Positions 42,313 to 49,934 are shown, counted from the first letter of the stretch. The stretch: 56,119 nucleotides of DNA from an uncultured Oscillospiraceae bacterium (GCA_934572465.1 CAKTLG010000011.1:1-56119), one strand, 5' to 3'. The notes: generated from the sequence alone by a model not told the origin. Numbers and translations are program-made.

Positions 42313-42714
42313 CCTTTGATTAAGGAGGACACGGCAAAAACCATTGCAAAAGAGCATGGCATCGGACGAAATGTGGTACAAAAAATCAAGTTCCCCAAAT
42401 GGGAACTTGCAAAAAATCGAAAAGGAGATCAAGAAGTGTTTTTCACGAAAGCAAAAAACGACAATAAGCAGAATACAGCCAATAACAAGGCATTGGGAAA
42501 GTGGATCCCGTCCTCGGACAAGATCCTCCAAATCATTCCCGCCCCTGCACATCTTGAGTACGTCTATGAGGATGGTGGAAAAGCCCGCCATGTCACTTGC
42601 CTTGCGCTTGTCGAGCTAAGCAACGGTGACCGTGAGGTGCGTGCGATGGGTATTACCAACTCCGAGATCATAGAGGATCTGAGCGGTACCGGCGCATTAC
42701 TCATCGATAATTAA
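42142..42714 (+). CDS. Unknown protein whose 5' end contains the iteron-like repeats
   Basis: 190 residues from ATG 42142, well placed after AAGGAG. Residues 1-60 are low-complexity and dictated by the repeats (PILG, TPFW, TPKWG, AQNGP). Residues ~50-80 may form a helix-turn-helix (KEDTAKTIAKEHGIGRNVVQKI). The C-terminal ~80 residues are mixed alpha/beta (HLEYVYEDGGKARHVTCLAL). I do not recognise the family. Placement of origin-like repeats within the gene suggests a replication or partition function. Confidence 0.6.
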   Translation: MRHWYPILGHQGEKKVRPDTPFWATSGSRVTPKWGAGYAANGGRNQHTVREVVAQNGPLIKEDTAKTIAKEHGIGRNVVQKIKFPKWELAKNRKGDQEVFFTKAKNDNKQNTANNKALGKWIPSSDKILQIIPAPAHLEYVYEDGGKARHVTCLALVELSNGDREVRAMGITNSEIIEDLSGTGALLIDN

Positions 42715-42797
42715 AAAAGCCCTCCCTGATTTGGGGAGGACCGCTCCTGTGGTGAGTTCGAATTGTCAATTTTGATTTTACTACAGGAGGTACAGCG

Positions 42798-43427
42798 ATG
42801 CAAGGAAAACCACTTGTCGTGCAAAGCACGCAGACAAACGAGATCGCGGCGGCGGTACAGGCCGGTAACGCGGACATCTTGGCCCTCTGGGCGGCGGTTG
42901 AGCGTTACGCGCTGAAGCGTGCCAATCGCTGGAACAAGGCGTTCCAAGGGCGCTACGGCGTTACGCTTGATGACCTCAAGCAAACGGCATTTGTTGCGCT
43001 CGCCAAGGCCGCGGAGCTTTGGGAGCCAGAGCGCGGAGGATTCGTCGGTGCCTATGAGCTGCAGCTAAAAAGCGCCTTTTCCGAGCTGTACCGGCAGCGC
43101 AGCAAGCGCAACGCCCTTGACCCGCTCAACACTGCGGTATCGCTCGATGCTCCTGCCGAGGGTACCAGCAAGGACGGGAGTACCCCGTCCCCGCTCGCGG
43201 ACATACTCCCAGACCCAGCGGCGCAAGCGGCACTTTGCGGCACTGAGCAAGACGAGCTTATTACCGCAGTACGCCGCGCAGTTGTCTCGCTGCCGGAACC
43301 GGAGCGTCAAGCTGTGATTGCTTATTACTGGCAGGGGCAGAGGGTTGACCGTACAGCGAAGAGCAGAGCGCTTCGCCTGCTGCGGCGACCTGAGGTGAGC
43401 CGCAAGCTGCAGCAGTTTTGGAGGTGA
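42798..43427 (+). CDS. Sigma-70-like RNA polymerase sigma factor
   Basis: 209 residues behind AGGAGG. Residues ~45-100 correspond to region 2 (LDDLKQTAFVALAKAAELW, then FVGAYELQLKSAFSELYRQR), and ~155-205 to a region-4-like segment (SLPEPERQAVIAYYWQGQ, RALRLLRRPEV) without a full canonical helix-turn-helix. It is related to sigma-like proteins of clostridial prophages, which often activate late genes. It could drive the downstream small-gene operon; no target promoter is proven. Confidence 0.72.
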   Translation: MQGKPLVVQSTQTNEIAAAVQAGNADILALWAAVERYALKRANRWNKAFQGRYGVTLDDLKQTAFVALAKAAELWEPERGGFVGAYELQLKSAFSELYRQRSKRNALDPLNTAVSLDAPAEGTSKDGSTPSPLADILPDPAAQAALCGTEQDELITAVRRAVVSLPEPERQAVIAYYWQGQRVDRTAKSRALRLLRRPEVSRKLQQFWR

Positions 43428-43528
43428 TGGCGATGTCGGGACGTGACAAAAAAGCAGCCCCGCCATACGGTGGAACTGCTCCGGCATAGACAATCCAAAA
43501 TTGGATTTTGTGAGTAGTGGATCGCGGC

Positions 43529-43735
43529 TTACTCCTCCTCGTACTCGAGGATATCCCCCGGCTGACAGTTCAGCATCTCGCAAACACGAGCAATATTGTC
43601 AAGGGAAACCAACTCACCGCGACGGAATGCTTGAACCGTGCTTTCTGCAAGCAGCTTGTCTTTACGGATTCGATATGTACTGAATCCCTTGCTTTTCAGA
43701 GCATCAAGAATATCAAGTTTATACTTGATTGGCAT
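43529..43735 (-). CDS. Small XRE-type regulator
   Basis: 68 residues from ATG 43735 behind AGAGGTGA. It is a helix-turn-helix of the compact YozG-like type (LDALKSKGFSTYRIRKDKLL, STVQAFRRGELVSLDNIARV). It is transcribed against the rest of this part of the element and may repress the adjacent rightward promoter. Confidence 0.82.
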   Translation of the reverse strand: MPIKYKLDILDALKSKGFSTYRIRKDKLLAESTVQAFRRGELVSLDNIARVCEMLNCQPGDILEYEEE

Positions 43736-43757
43736 AAGAATCACCTCTTTCGTGACT

Positions 43758-43786
43758 ATCATAACAAATATATGCACGAAATTCAA
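43758..43786 (-). promoter_or_regulatory. Promoter of the small XRE gene
   Basis: TTGAAT (43786-43781), 17 bases, TATGAT (43763-43758). Confidence 0.75.
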
Positions 43787-43834
43787 TGTACACTTCGCAC
43801 GACTGTAAACACGCATTTTCGTTCATATCGTCAA

Positions 43835-43863
43835 TGGACAATGGGCGAATAATCGTGTATATT
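43835..43863 (+). promoter_or_regulatory. Promoter of the small-gene operon
   Basis: TGGACA (43835-43840), 17 bases, TATATT (43858-43863), followed by a ~150-base leader to 44022 with no gene. Confidence 0.65.
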
Positions 43864-44021
43864 GTAATTACAGCAAGGGACAAGAGATCGAGCGAAGGTC
43901 GAAAGCCAACGCGACACCGTAAGAGCTGGAACGGAGAAGATTGATAGAAACTCCCAAAGGGATAGATACTCAGAGCCGCCAGCCGCCGATCTCACCCAGA
44001 AATTACAAGGAGGAAACAAAC

Positions 44022-44291
44022 ATGAGCATCAACGAAATGGAACATAAGGCCCGTGAGCTGCGGCAGCTGCAAGCCCTCATTGACGAGGCGACCGCCGAGG
44101 CCGAGGCCATCAAGGACGCGCTCAAGGCCGCTATGGGCGACGCTGAGAGCGTTCAGGCTGGCGAATACAAAATCACGTGGAAGGCCGTCACGAGCGCGAG
44201 AATCGACACAGGCGCGCTGCGCAAGGCGCTGCCGGACGTCGCTGCGGCGTTTACCCGTGAGACCACAATCCGCCGCTTTTGCGTCGCCTGA
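44022..44291 (+). CDS. Conserved small phage/element protein with coiled-coil start
   Basis: 89 residues behind AAGGAGG. An N-terminal helix (KARELRQLQALIDEATAEAE) is followed by a compact beta-rich part (GEYKITWKAVTSARIDTGAL) and a Phe/Arg/Cys end. Close relatives are frequent in clostridial prophages, often near recombination genes, but no activity is known to me. Confidence 0.75.
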   Translation: MSINEMEHKARELRQLQALIDEATAEAEAIKDALKAAMGDAESVQAGEYKITWKAVTSARIDTGALRKALPDVAAAFTRETTIRRFCVA

Positions 44292-44324
44292 GCGTCGAAA
44301 AAAGAAAGGAGGTGACACAAGATC

Positions 44325-44537
44325 GTGCAGCAGACAAAAAATCCTGTAAAAGCTATCCGTCTAAAATGCCTGGACTGTTGCTGCGGCAGCATAAAAGAGG
44401 TCGACCTTTGCCCATGTAAGGATTGCAGCTTGTACCCATTCCGGTATGGCAAAAATCCATACAGCAAAAGGACTTACTCCGAGGAACAGTTGGCGGCAAT
44501 GCGTGAGCGGATGAGAAAGCTCCATTCTTCGCATTAA
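44325..44537 (+). CDS. Cys-rich small element protein
   Basis: 70 residues from GTG 44325 after AAAGGAGGTGA. The first half carries KCLDCCCGS and CPCKDCSLYP, likely a zinc knuckle, followed by a basic helical tail. It is a common clostridial prophage protein without assigned function. Confidence 0.75.
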   Translation: MQQTKNPVKAIRLKCLDCCCGSIKEVDLCPCKDCSLYPFRYGKNPYSKRTYSEEQLAAMRERMRKLHSSH

Positions 44538-44661
44538 AACATAGCAGCTTGTCACAATCCAATTAGCGCGCGACCAAACGCGGGTAGACATACTCCGACA
44601 AGTCCGCGTGCATAAACCCGTGAGATTACAGCGGCAAAAAACGAAAGCGGAGGTTTTGTTG

Positions 44662-44784
44662 ATGAAGTATATCATCACCATCGCCGGAGCGATCCAGCTT
44701 GCAGGCTGGTTCATGACCCTGATTGAAGCCATAGAAAAGCCCTCTGCGCCCAAGCCGTCCAAAGCAAAGCGCAGAGAGCCATAA
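44662..44784 (+). CDS. 40-residue protein with a hydrophobic N-terminal helix
   Basis: ATG 44662 after CGGAGG. Residues 3-24 are hydrophobic (IITIAGAIQLAGWFMTLI), followed by a basic tail (PSKAKRRE). Short but well placed in the operon. Confidence 0.5.
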   Translation: MKYIITIAGAIQLAGWFMTLIEAIEKPSAPKPSKAKRREP

Positions 44785-44860
44785 CCACCAACCACCGCAA
44801 GGGAGGCCGGTACGGTCATTATACCGGCCTCCCGACCAAAAATCAACAGGAGGATTTTCC

Positions 44861-44998
44861 ATGTCACCCAAAGACCAAGAAAAACGGATCGAGAACGAGA
44901 TTCGAACCCTCTACGCAGCAATGACGGATGAAAGCAAGGCAAGGGCGCTGGCCTATCTTGCCAAGATCCGAGCGGAGCAGGCGGCAGCGCAGAAATGA
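44861..44998 (+). CDS. 45-residue helical protein
   Basis: ATG 44861 after AGGAGG. It is highly charged and helical (EKRIENEIRTLYAAMTDE). Its stop overlaps the start of the next gene as ATGA, strong evidence that it is translated. Confidence 0.65.
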   Translation: MSPKDQEKRIENEIRTLYAAMTDESKARALAYLAKIRAEQAAAQK

Positions 44999-45210
44999 GC
45001 TATTACAACGTATGCACCCGCTGCGGCGCAAATCTTGACCCCGGTGAGCGATGCGACTGCGGCGCGGCGGTATCTGTCAGATCAGTTGCGCTCGGCAGAC
45101 CTATGCGGACAGCAGGCGGGAGTGATCCTTTCCTGCAAGCTGTCCTACCTCTTACCAAGTCAGGACTACCGCAGCGATATGACGCTAAAGAAAAGGAGAA
45201 CGAAAAATGA
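44995..45210 (+). CDS. 71-residue zinc-ribbon-like protein
   Basis: Starts at 44995 in an ATGA overlap. CTRCGANL and CDCG form two Cys pairs. The rest is unstructured and Lys-rich at the end. The gene ends in another ATGA overlap with the next one. Confidence 0.65.
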   Translation: MSYYNVCTRCGANLDPGERCDCGAAVSVRSVALGRPMRTAGGSDPFLQAVLPLTKSGLPQRYDAKEKENEK

Positions 45211-45677
45211 AGTATTGCATTGAAGAAACTACCCACACTCAGCGAGAGGCCATTGCCAACGTCATGGGTGACATCATGGAGAAAGTAGGCCGCTCCCAGC
45301 GCTTGCTGGATGCTCTGGGAGCGCAGTATCTGGAGGCAACGGCTGACGAGTGCAGCGGCGAGCAGGAGTACATCACGGATATGCTGGCCGCAATCAGCGG
45401 CACGCTGCACAGTGCGATCACTGAATATCAGCTCATAACTGGCGGGGCATACATGGGGCGTGCCGGGAGAGCAGATCAGATACAGCTTGCGCATGAGGTA
45501 AAGGAGGCGCATGAGACGATTAGCGAGATGCTGACGGGTATGCCGGCGAATCTGCAAAACACTGTGATTGAGCGTGACCGCGCCCTCGGAGACCTCCCGG
45601 ACGAGGAAGCGCTGCCGCAGCTCGAAGCACTCATGCACAAGATTGCTGGGCAAACTGCTGGCGAGTGCATCGGTTGA
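45207..45677 (+). CDS. 156-residue helical element protein, unknown
   Basis: Starts at 45207 in an ATGA overlap with GGAG upstream. The sequence is acidic and almost wholly helical. No motif is recognised. It ends the overlapped group 44861-45677. Confidence 0.65.
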   Translation: MKYCIEETTHTQREAIANVMGDIMEKVGRSQRLLDALGAQYLEATADECSGEQEYITDMLAAISGTLHSAITEYQLITGGAYMGRAGRADQIQLAHEVKEAHETISEMLTGMPANLQNTVIERDRALGDLPDEEALPQLEALMHKIAGQTAGECIG

Positions 45678-45889
45678 GGGTTTCTGTCCAGTAATGATTC
45701 AGCGGTCGTAAATATGGAGAGGAAGGGGCGGGGTCCCCTCTTCTCTTTCGCTGCACGGGGAGGGGGGGTTACGATTCGAAGCGACTTTTTCAGACGCACC
45801 AGCCCCACAACTCTCCCTCTACCGCAGATGTTCTTTTTTCGAGTCAAAAAACACGTTAAAAACAGCAAAACATTTGTTCTGTGTCTGTA

Positions 45890-45919
45890 TTGATGTTATC
45901 TCTAATTTTATGATATAAT
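45890..45919 (+). promoter_or_regulatory. Promoter before the second small-gene group
   Basis: TTGATG (45890-45895), 18 bases, TATAAT (45914-45919). The ~190-base leader to 46112 contains the hairpin TGCCGT / ACGGCA (45955-45974) followed by a T-rich run, a possible attenuator. The stretch 45678-45889 upstream has no recognised gene. Confidence 0.65.
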
Positions 45920-46111
45920 CAGTATAGTAAAGGGGTTTTGCTTCACCCTTTGCGTGCCGTAGTTCATGACGGCAAATCTCCTTTTTTCCGCTGCCGGTCG
46001 GCGGGATATAAGCGGATCGGGCAAAGGAGTCAGATGGGTTTGCAGGAGAAGTGCAAGCGGTTGTTCCCTGTAAACCCACTCATTTGCATTTTATGCGAGA
46101 GGGGGCGCAGC

Positions 46112-46276
46112 ATGGCGGAGTTCACGATGGAAGAAAAAGCGAAAGCAGCAAAGGCGGCATATATGCGGCAATGGAATGCCAAAAACCGCGATAGGCGCAA
46201 AGCGGCGAATGAGAAGTATTGGGCACGGAAATATGACGAGATGCAGGCGGCAGAGACCGCCAAGAGAGGTAAATGA
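46112..46276 (+). CDS. 54-residue basic helical protein
   Basis: ATG 46112 behind GAGAGGGGG. Rich in Lys, Ala and Arg (KAAYMRQWNAKNRDRRKAAN), suggesting nucleic-acid contact. Overlaps the next gene by ATGA. Confidence 0.55.
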   Translation: MAEFTMEEKAKAAKAAYMRQWNAKNRDRRKAANEKYWARKYDEMQAAETAKRGK

Positions 46277-46851
46277 TGTACACTGAGATCATTGAACAGG
46301 ATCGCGGCAGCGTATACCGCGAAGGCCTGAAAAACTATTCCCTGCGCAAGTGGCGCAAATACGGCGGGAAGGATGGCTGTGAGCCGTACTTTGACGAAGT
46401 AACGGTCACGGAGGGCTATAGCAGCCATCCTGCGACCAGAGTTTTTGTTGATGCGACGATTTTCCCTCTGTGGCCGGATTGGAGAACAGAGGCAGATCGG
46501 GCGCGCATGGGTGCAGTCGATCACGAGTTCCCGAGCGGAATGGTCGTATACTTCGGCGGGCTTGAATATACGCTTGCCGATAAGCCAACCTATCTGATTG
46601 AGGAGACTGCATCCAAAGGAACGCGCATCTGGGTCAATATCTGCGTCGAAACGGAGCAGGACTTTGATGCAGCAAAGCAGGCCGCTCAGGAAGATATTGA
46701 AGCTCGCAGAGCATGGGAGAGAAATCACGGCGTCAAGGTAAATGCCGTGAGCGGCATGCGGCGGTTCGCTACCACGAAATATAATAGCGCGCTCAATCAG
46801 CGCGGCAAAGTAAAGCAGATGCTTGCCGGTTGGGGCATCGAGACGACATGA
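46273..46851 (+). CDS. 192-residue element protein, unknown
   Basis: Starts at 46273 in an overlap with the preceding stop. It contains mixed alpha/beta regions with many Trp and Tyr residues (FPLWPDWRTEADRARMG, VVYFGGLEYTLADKP). No family is recognised. Confidence 0.65.
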   Translation: MMYTEIIEQDRGSVYREGLKNYSLRKWRKYGGKDGCEPYFDEVTVTEGYSSHPATRVFVDATIFPLWPDWRTEADRARMGAVDHEFPSGMVVYFGGLEYTLADKPTYLIEETASKGTRIWVNICVETEQDFDAAKQAAQEDIEARRAWERNHGVKVNAVSGMRRFATTKYNSALNQRGKVKQMLAGWGIETT

Positions 46852-46864
46852 GGGAGGTATTACA

Positions 46865-47089
46865 ATAGCAGATTTTAAGAGAGTAGAAGTCCTTGCAACC
46901 GTCGGCAGCACGAGCCGATCTGATATCCAGTTGACACGCACAGCACTCGACGACAAGCCGCCGCGCCTGCATATCGGCAAGTGGAGCAAGGCCGCAGGAG
47001 AGCACGAACGCTTCGGCGGATTTCTCACCGATGAGATGGCCCGTGCCCTGTATGTGGCTCTCGGTGCGCTCTACGGCGAGGAAACATGA
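46865..47089 (+). CDS. 74-residue element protein with a possible AUA start
   Basis: AGGGAGG lies six bases before ATA at 46865, in frame with a coherent protein (ADFKRVEVLATVGSTSRSD). No ATG, GTG or TTG is in this position; the nearest alternative, TTG, lies upstream inside the preceding gene. It ends by overlapping the next start (ATGA), which supports translation. Function unknown. Confidence 0.55.
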   Translation: MADFKRVEVLATVGSTSRSDIQLTRTALDDKPPRLHIGKWSKAAGEHERFGGFLTDEMARALYVALGALYGEET

Positions 47090-47406
47090 CCATGCCCTAC
47101 ACCTGCACAACTACGCATTGCCGGTTCACAATGTACGATCTCGATGACGTTGCAAATTTGCTGGGCGTGAGCCGCAAGACAGCCTATCGGTACTGCAAAA
47201 GCGGGGTTCTCCCATCGAACAACATCGGCGGGAAAGTGCTGGTATCGGAGCGGACGCTCGTTGCGTTCCTCAATGGTGCCAAACCGCAAAAGTCAAACAC
47301 CCGTACCGGAAAGTACGCGGCACGCGGTCAGGCCGTGGAAGCTCCCAAATTTGATGAATTTGAGCCGGATGATCTCACAGATTTGCAAAAAATCGAAGAA
47401 GATTGA
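47086..47406 (+). CDS. Helix-turn-helix protein of the MerR/excisionase type
   Basis: 106 residues starting in an ATGA overlap. The winged-helix signature is YDLDDVANLLGVSRKTAYRY, then GVLPSNNIGGKVLVSERTL. A linker and acidic tail follow. Likely a DNA-binding protein of the element, possibly a second excision or transcription factor. Confidence 0.75.
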   Translation: MTMPYTCTTTHCRFTMYDLDDVANLLGVSRKTAYRYCKSGVLPSNNIGGKVLVSERTLVAFLNGAKPQKSNTRTGKYAARGQAVEAPKFDEFEPDDLTDLQKIEED

Positions 47407-47606
47407 GAGACGCTTGTTCTTGATACGTGGACATCTCAAGAAAATGTCTCCCCAAAAAGCGACGAAAAAAGAGGGAAAATAGGGACTGGGGCGAGAGTCC
47501 ACGGCGTGCCCATGTTCTGATAGCAGAACTTTGCCGCACTGAGGATGACAGCTTTTGCTCAATTTTGGGAGAAAGGCAAAACAAAAGCCCCAGAATAATC
47601 CGAGAC

Positions 47607-47634
47607 TTGACAGAATGGAATCGCCTGTTATAAT
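47607..47634 (+). promoter_or_regulatory. Promoter of the antisense RNA
   Basis: Consensus TTGACA (47607-47612), 16 bases, TATAAT (47629-47634). No sense gene follows; the transcript would be antisense to the peptide gene at 47708-47785. The stretch 47407-47606 has no gene I can support. Confidence 0.85.
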
Positions 47635-47640
47635 GGACAT

Positions 47641-47738
47641 AGAAAAGGGCGCTGCGACAAGCGGTTAGCCCAGTAAGTTAGATGACTTGAGCGAACTCAA
47701 GAAACCGTCACTTGGCCGAGTGGCGGTTTCTGCTTTTC
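47641..47738 (+). ncRNA. Candidate antisense RNA antitoxin
   Basis: About 98 bases from the predicted start to a terminator. It contains a stable tetraloop hairpin CTTGAG-CGAA-CTCAAG and ends in the terminator GAAACCGTCAC / GTGGCGGTTTC plus TGCTTTT (47701-47738). It overlaps the last 30 bases and the 3' untranslated part of the opposite-strand peptide gene, the classic arrangement of a type I antitoxin. Confidence 0.7.
47701..47738 (+). terminator. Terminator of the antisense RNA
   Basis: GAAACCGTCAC pairs with GTGGCGGTTTC (one T-G) around TTGGCCGA, followed by TGCTTTT. Confidence 0.85.
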
Positions 47739-47785
47739 ACGATAATCGTAACCGTAAAGGCTCCGATATGTAACGTAATCCGCAT
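47708..47785 (-). CDS. Candidate type I toxin peptide (25 residues)
   Basis: ATG 47785 after GGGGGTGA. The peptide has a short hydrophobic/beta-like stretch (ITLHIGAFTVTIIV) and a basic tail (KSRNRHSAK). The ribosome binding site is sequestered in a hairpin (CACCACCC-GAAA-GGGGGTG). The mRNA ends can pair: GGCGCTGC at the 5' end with GCAGCGCC at the 3' end (47840-47833 and 47655-47648), and GCGGTTAG with CTAACCGC (47821-47814 and 47668-47661). Such end-to-end pairing and start-site locking are typical of toxin mRNAs of type I systems. A weak promoter (TTGCAT, 17 bases, TACTCT) lies at 47875-47847. Toxicity is inferred only. Confidence 0.6.
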   Translation of the reverse strand: MRITLHIGAFTVTIIVKSRNRHSAK

Positions 47786-47881
47786 GAGCCTCACCCCCTT
47801 TCGGGTGGTGTGACTAACCGCCTGCCGTTCGTGCAGCGCCATAGGTAGAGTATCATAGAAATCGACAAAATGCAACGCTGA

Positions 47882-47916
47882 TTTTTACCCCTAAACTTAC
47901 CCCAAACAGGATTTTA
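47882..47916. repeat. Right integrase arm-type sites
   Basis: TTTACCCCTAAACTTACCCC matches the left-end sites at 39285-39328. Confidence 0.6.
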
Positions 47917-48022
47917 TTCCATTATACGTCATTTAGTGGAAAATCGAAAAAGTGTTGATTTTCCAATATTCTTTCAAACTCCGCATAACGCAATTATACG
48001 CCGTTTTATGTATATTCAACAA

Positions 48023-48045
48023 TTCAAATCCTCTCTTCCGCGCCA
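48023..48045 (+). repeat. attR: 23-bp copy of the tRNA-Ser 3' end
   Basis: Identical to 39164-39186. Only this fragment of the tRNA is present here. Confidence 0.92.
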
Positions 48046-48049
48046 GATC

Positions 48050-48087
48050 GAAAAAACCTTGGAATCTCAATGGTTCCAAGGTTTTTT
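48050..48087. terminator. Terminator next to attR
   Basis: AAAAAACCTTGGAA pairs with TTCCAAGGTTTTTT; functional on either strand. It lies where the analogous hairpin of the first element lies beside attL. Confidence 0.8.
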
Positions 48088-48153
48088 CTTGCTTTTGACA
48101 AAGAAACGTTTTTGCAACTTTTGGCGGGCTTTGGTTTGGTTAATTTTGCTCTG

Positions 48154-48209
48154 TGGGCTACAAAATGGGCTACATGATTGCCGCATTATTTTCTGCATTG
48201 TGGGCTACA
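48154..48209. repeat. Arm-type repeats of the second element
   Basis: Three copies of TGGGCTACA at 48154-48162, 48166-48174 and 48201-48209, next to the second integrase; unlike the arm sites of the first element. Confidence 0.55.
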
Positions 48210-48211
48210 AG

Positions 48212-48999
48212 CTACTGCTTTGTGAGTTGGTTGATGGCCTTGTGCGCGGCTTCGGTTGAGACGTGGATGTATCTTTGCGTCGATGCAATTTTTGCGTGGC
48301 GCATGATCTGCTGTACGACAGGCAACTCCACGCCCTTTTTGACGGCCTCTGTAGCCGTTGTGTGGCGGCAGGAGGATTTAAGTCCCGCACTCCAATCGCT
48401 CTTGTAGCGGCGTGATAGGCCGTATAGAAAGCGTTTTCATCACCGCCAAATATCATGCCTGTTTTGCTTGCAGACTTCTCGCTTAATTCTTGTAGCACCG
48501 GCGCAATAAACTCGGGGAAAACGATAGGGGTATCTTTTCTCTTCTTCGCCTTTTTTCCGCAGCCGTAAATTTCGAGCCGATCATAATCAATCATATCGAT
48601 TTTGCACGCGAGCAATTCCCCAGGCATCATCGACGTGTAGATCATCAGCAGCATATAGCCGACAAAAACATTTCCATCGTCCCACGCTTTCCACATGGTG
48701 TTGACTTCATCTTCGGTAAACGGTTCGGGTGGTTTTTCTTCCAACTCCGGAAGCACAATAAAACGGGAAAGATTCACTGTCACCCAACCGTTGCTTCCTC
48801 CGCTCGCCATAGCACGTTTGTATAGATGAGATAGCAACGACTTCATGTCTCGAGCAGTATAATATGACTTTGCTCCGGAGTTTACCGTGTCTTGCAGATC
48901 ATCAATCGTCAACTCATTTATTTTACGGGCTATAATCGGCCCTAAGCGTTCACGAGCTTTTTTGTAGGCTATCTGCTTGTCTTTTGAACGGGTAAGCAA
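48212..48999 (-). pseudogene. Second tyrosine integrase, truncated and frameshifted
   Basis: The N-terminal arm domain is missing; the frame opens in the core-binding region (INELTIDDLQDTVNSGAKSYY). The catalytic part continues to IGVRDL near 48380 and then shifts frame; CRHTTATEAV and IMRHAKIASTQRYIHVS (with the catalytic Arg/His and Tyr) are in another frame ending at TAG 48214-48212. The order att-terminator-integrase copies that at attL, so this is the remnant of a second element integrated in tandem at the same tRNA. Confidence 0.85.
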
Positions 49000-49019
49000 A
49001 TCGTTTTCGCTCCACTAAT

Positions 49020-49934
49020 TTGCGGACGATTCTCTCTGATGAAAAATACTGCGGTGACGTCCTGCTTCAGAAGACCTTCATTCGGGATTGCATCAGCAAG
49101 CAAGTCATCCGAAATACTGGACAGCTGCCCATGTATTTGATTCAGAATCACCATGAAGCCATCATCTCTCGGGAACAATTCGATGCCGTGCGGATGGAGC
49201 TGGCGTGGCGTCGGGCTCAGACCGGCGGTACGAAAAAGAGCGCTCCCACCGGTATGAGCCGCTACAGCGGCAAGTACGCGCTCAGCGGCCTGATGTTCTG
49301 CGGCGAATGCGGCACGGCATACCGCAGAGTGGTGTGGACGCAGCATGGCGAGAAACGTGCCGTATGGCGCTGCAGCAGCCGCCTGGATTACGGCAAGAAA
49401 TACTGCAAAGAATCTCCGACGCTGGACGAAGCCCCGCTCCAGCAGGCGGTGCTGGCAGCCATCAACGCCTCCATGTCGGGGTGCAAAGTTCTGGCGGATC
49501 AGCTTGTGGACGCGATGGAGCAGGAATTGGCTCCGATTCCCGGTGAGAGCATGAGCCTTGGGGATATCGACCGAGCGGTCACAGAACTTGGCAAACAATT
49601 CGATATGCTTCTGGCGGAAGCTGCAAATGGCGACGCGGACGAATACGCCGAGCGCTTTCGTACCATCTCCACCACGATGGAAGAACTGAAACGCCGGAAG
49701 GCAGCTATCCTCAGTATCCGACAGGAACAGGAGCAGATTAGTCGCCGCATCCATGCGGCAGCCACAGCAATGACGGCTGCGACTGTGGGCATTACAGAGT
49801 GGGACGATGGTGTGGTCTATCAGATGCTGGAAAAGGTCACGGTTCTGGCGCGTAATCGTATCAAGGTCACATTCCGCAACGGTGTAGAAATTGAGCAGGT
49901 CGTGGATCAGCCCAAGAGGAGGAAATTTGTATGA
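49020..49934 (+). pseudogene. Serine recombinase, C-terminal part only
   Basis: About 304 codons. It opens abruptly within the recombinase domain (LRTILSDEKYCGDVLLQKTF) and continues through the zinc ribbon (CGECGTAYRR ... CSSRLDYGKKYC) and a coiled coil (EELKRRKAAILSIRQEQEQI) to a normal end. The resolvase catalytic domain of about 200 residues is missing; the break at ~49015 abuts the truncated integrase on the other strand. The stop overlaps the next gene. It probably lost integration activity. Confidence 0.88.

Larger units (their letters stand above)
39164..48045. mobile_element. 8.9-kb integrative element in tRNA-Ser
   Basis: Bounded by the 23-bp repeats. Order: integrase and CI-like repressor on the minus strand, then xis-like, replication-type, sigma-like and many small genes on the plus strand, and a toxin-antitoxin-like locus before attR. 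No structural phage, terminase or relaxase gene is recognisable. The size and layout resemble a phage satellite or cryptic mobilizable element; dependence on a helper is inference. Base composition is lower in GC than the flanks. Confidence 0.88.

Noticed and set aside
44361..44942. 193-codon minus-strand frame across the small-gene operon
   Set aside because: It runs against several short genes with good ribosome binding sites and ATGA overlaps, and has no recognisable domain.
46030..47028. 332-codon minus-strand frame in the element
   Set aside because: Opposes four overlapped plus-strand genes and has no start signal or domain.
47427..47633. 68-codon plus-strand frame before the antisense RNA promoter
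   Set aside because: No ribosome binding site; its end runs into the promoter at 47607-47634, and the basic composition is not distinctive.
39164..48045. Complete prophage
   Set aside because: No capsid, portal, terminase, tail, holin or lysin gene is recognisable within the boundaries, and the size is too small.
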